A DNA stretch of 5,318 nucleotides from an uncultured Pseudomonadota bacterium (GTDB taxonomy: Bacteria > Myxococcota_A > UBA9042 > CAIXZC01): the NCBI GenBank assembly GCA_937884235.1, contig CALGBT010000368.1:1-5318 (forward strand), given 5' to 3'. Below, in pieces: positions 4,764 to 5,318 of this stretch (the stretch's first letter is position 1; each line of letters starts with the position of its first letter). The position numbers and the translations under genes were made by a program. A model generated the notes under the pieces. The model saw only the letters and a list, made by a program, of their open reading frames with translations. It was not told where the DNA came from and did no database searches.

Positions 4764-5318
4764 CTAGCACCCGCCTGATTTTGATTCGGTCCTCATCTGG
4801 ACGACTTTCGCCGACGGCCACTAGTCTGTCCGGACCATCCATGAGGAGACAGGCTCCGGCGCGTACTCGTGCTCCGCGCAAGGAGACGCCGTGGCCCACG
4901 GTGACGGCCTCAGCCGCAGTCAGTTCAATGCGTGGTAGTGGGGGGAGGAAGTCCTCGATGGGGCGCACGAATGAGGCGATTGGCGCGTTGTCCTGCAGCA
5001 GTTCATCCGCCTCCACCGCTTCTTCAATCTTGAAGGGGTGGCTCTCCAAACGTCGCAACGATGCGAGATGGGCAGGGACCTTGATGGCTTCGCCCAGGTC
5101 GTGGGCCAACGACCGGATGTAGGTGCCGGCGGAACAGGAGACTTCTAGGATGACTCCATCTGGTCGCCAACTCCGGATCAGGATACTGTAGAAAGTCACG
5201 TTCCGCTCGGGCAGCGTGATGTCGGCACCCTGACGTGCCAGCTTGTGGAGGCGCGTGCCGCCAACCCGCACCGCAGAAAAGGCCGGAGGGCGTTGTATGA
5301 TCTCCCCAGAGAATCGCT
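4756..5318 (-). CDS. truB: tRNA pseudouridine(55) synthase, 5' end outside window
   Basis: TruB converts U55 of the T-loop to pseudouridine in nearly all tRNAs. The frame is open to the right edge; 186 residues are visible, roughly the C-terminal three-fifths of a protein of about 300. The segment with the catalytic Asp lies outside the window. Visible signatures: FSGEIIQRPPAFSAVRVGG (2-20 of the visible part), then TRLHKLARQG, then LEVSCSAGTYIRSLAHDLGE and HLASLRRLE, all diagnostic of the TruB family. The last 60 or so residues match the position of the small PUA-like RNA-binding domain. In the motif normally read as LYxxAR, the Tyr is His (codon 5245-5247, CAC). The stop lies inside the end of the convergent exported-protein gene (8-bp overlap). 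In many bacteria truB sits downstream of rbfA and infB; those would lie to the right, outside the window. Confidence 0.93.
   Translation of the reverse strand, partial: RFSGEIIQRPPAFSAVRVGGTRLHKLARQGADITLPERNVTFYSILIRSWRPDGVILEVSCSAGTYIRSLAHDLGEAIKVPAHLASLRRLESHPFKIEEAVEADELLQDNAPIASFVRPIEDFLPPLPRIELTAAEAVTVGHGVSLRGARVRAGACLLMDGPDRLVAVGESRPDEDRIKIRRVLAI

Overview
This window looks like ordinary chromosome from a Gram-negative, moderately GC-rich bacterium. Its ECF sigma factor / membrane anti-sigma / exported protein module and its HEAT-repeat protein are the kind of gene content I associate with Myxococcota/Desulfobacterota-like or Acidobacteriota-like lineages, but no gene here fixes the phylum. 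I see no phage genes, insertion sequences, CRISPR array, rRNA or tRNA.

Layout, left to right. (1) Positions 2-829, plus strand: the 3' part of a gene for a protein with HEAT-like alpha-helical repeats and a C-terminal domain I do not recognise. (2) Positions 839-2641, minus strand: a two-gene operon, cysK (O-acetylserine sulfhydrylase) followed 3 nt later by larE (ATP-dependent sulfur insertase of the nickel-pincer cofactor pathway). The LarE has exactly three cysteines, the pattern of the iron-sulfur-cluster type. (3) Positions 2642-2920: a divergent intergenic region with a near-consensus minus-strand promoter for cysK, an imperfect palindrome over its -10 element, and a housekeeping-type plus-strand promoter. 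(4) Positions 2921-4763, plus strand: three tightly packed genes for an ECF sigma factor, a single-pass membrane anti-sigma factor with a modified zinc-binding motif, and a small exported protein of unknown function. (5) Positions 4756-5318, minus strand: the 3' part of truB (tRNA pseudouridine-55 synthase), running off the right edge and overlapping the exported-protein gene tail to tail by 8 bp.

How the genes work together. CysK makes cysteine from O-acetylserine and sulfide, and LarE inserts sulfur into a nicotinic-acid-derived mononucleotide, so the minus-strand operon is a sulfur-assimilation/sulfur-insertion unit. The palindrome over its promoter suggests repression, possibly by sulfur or cysteine status (inference). 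The plus-strand trio fits a signalling module: the anti-sigma holds the sigma factor at the inner membrane, and the exported protein may be its sensor partner or an output (inference).

I found no clearly new system. The items most worth a second look are the sigma/anti-sigma/exported-protein trio, the cysK operator candidate, the cysK-larE pairing and a His in place of a conserved active-site Tyr in TruB.
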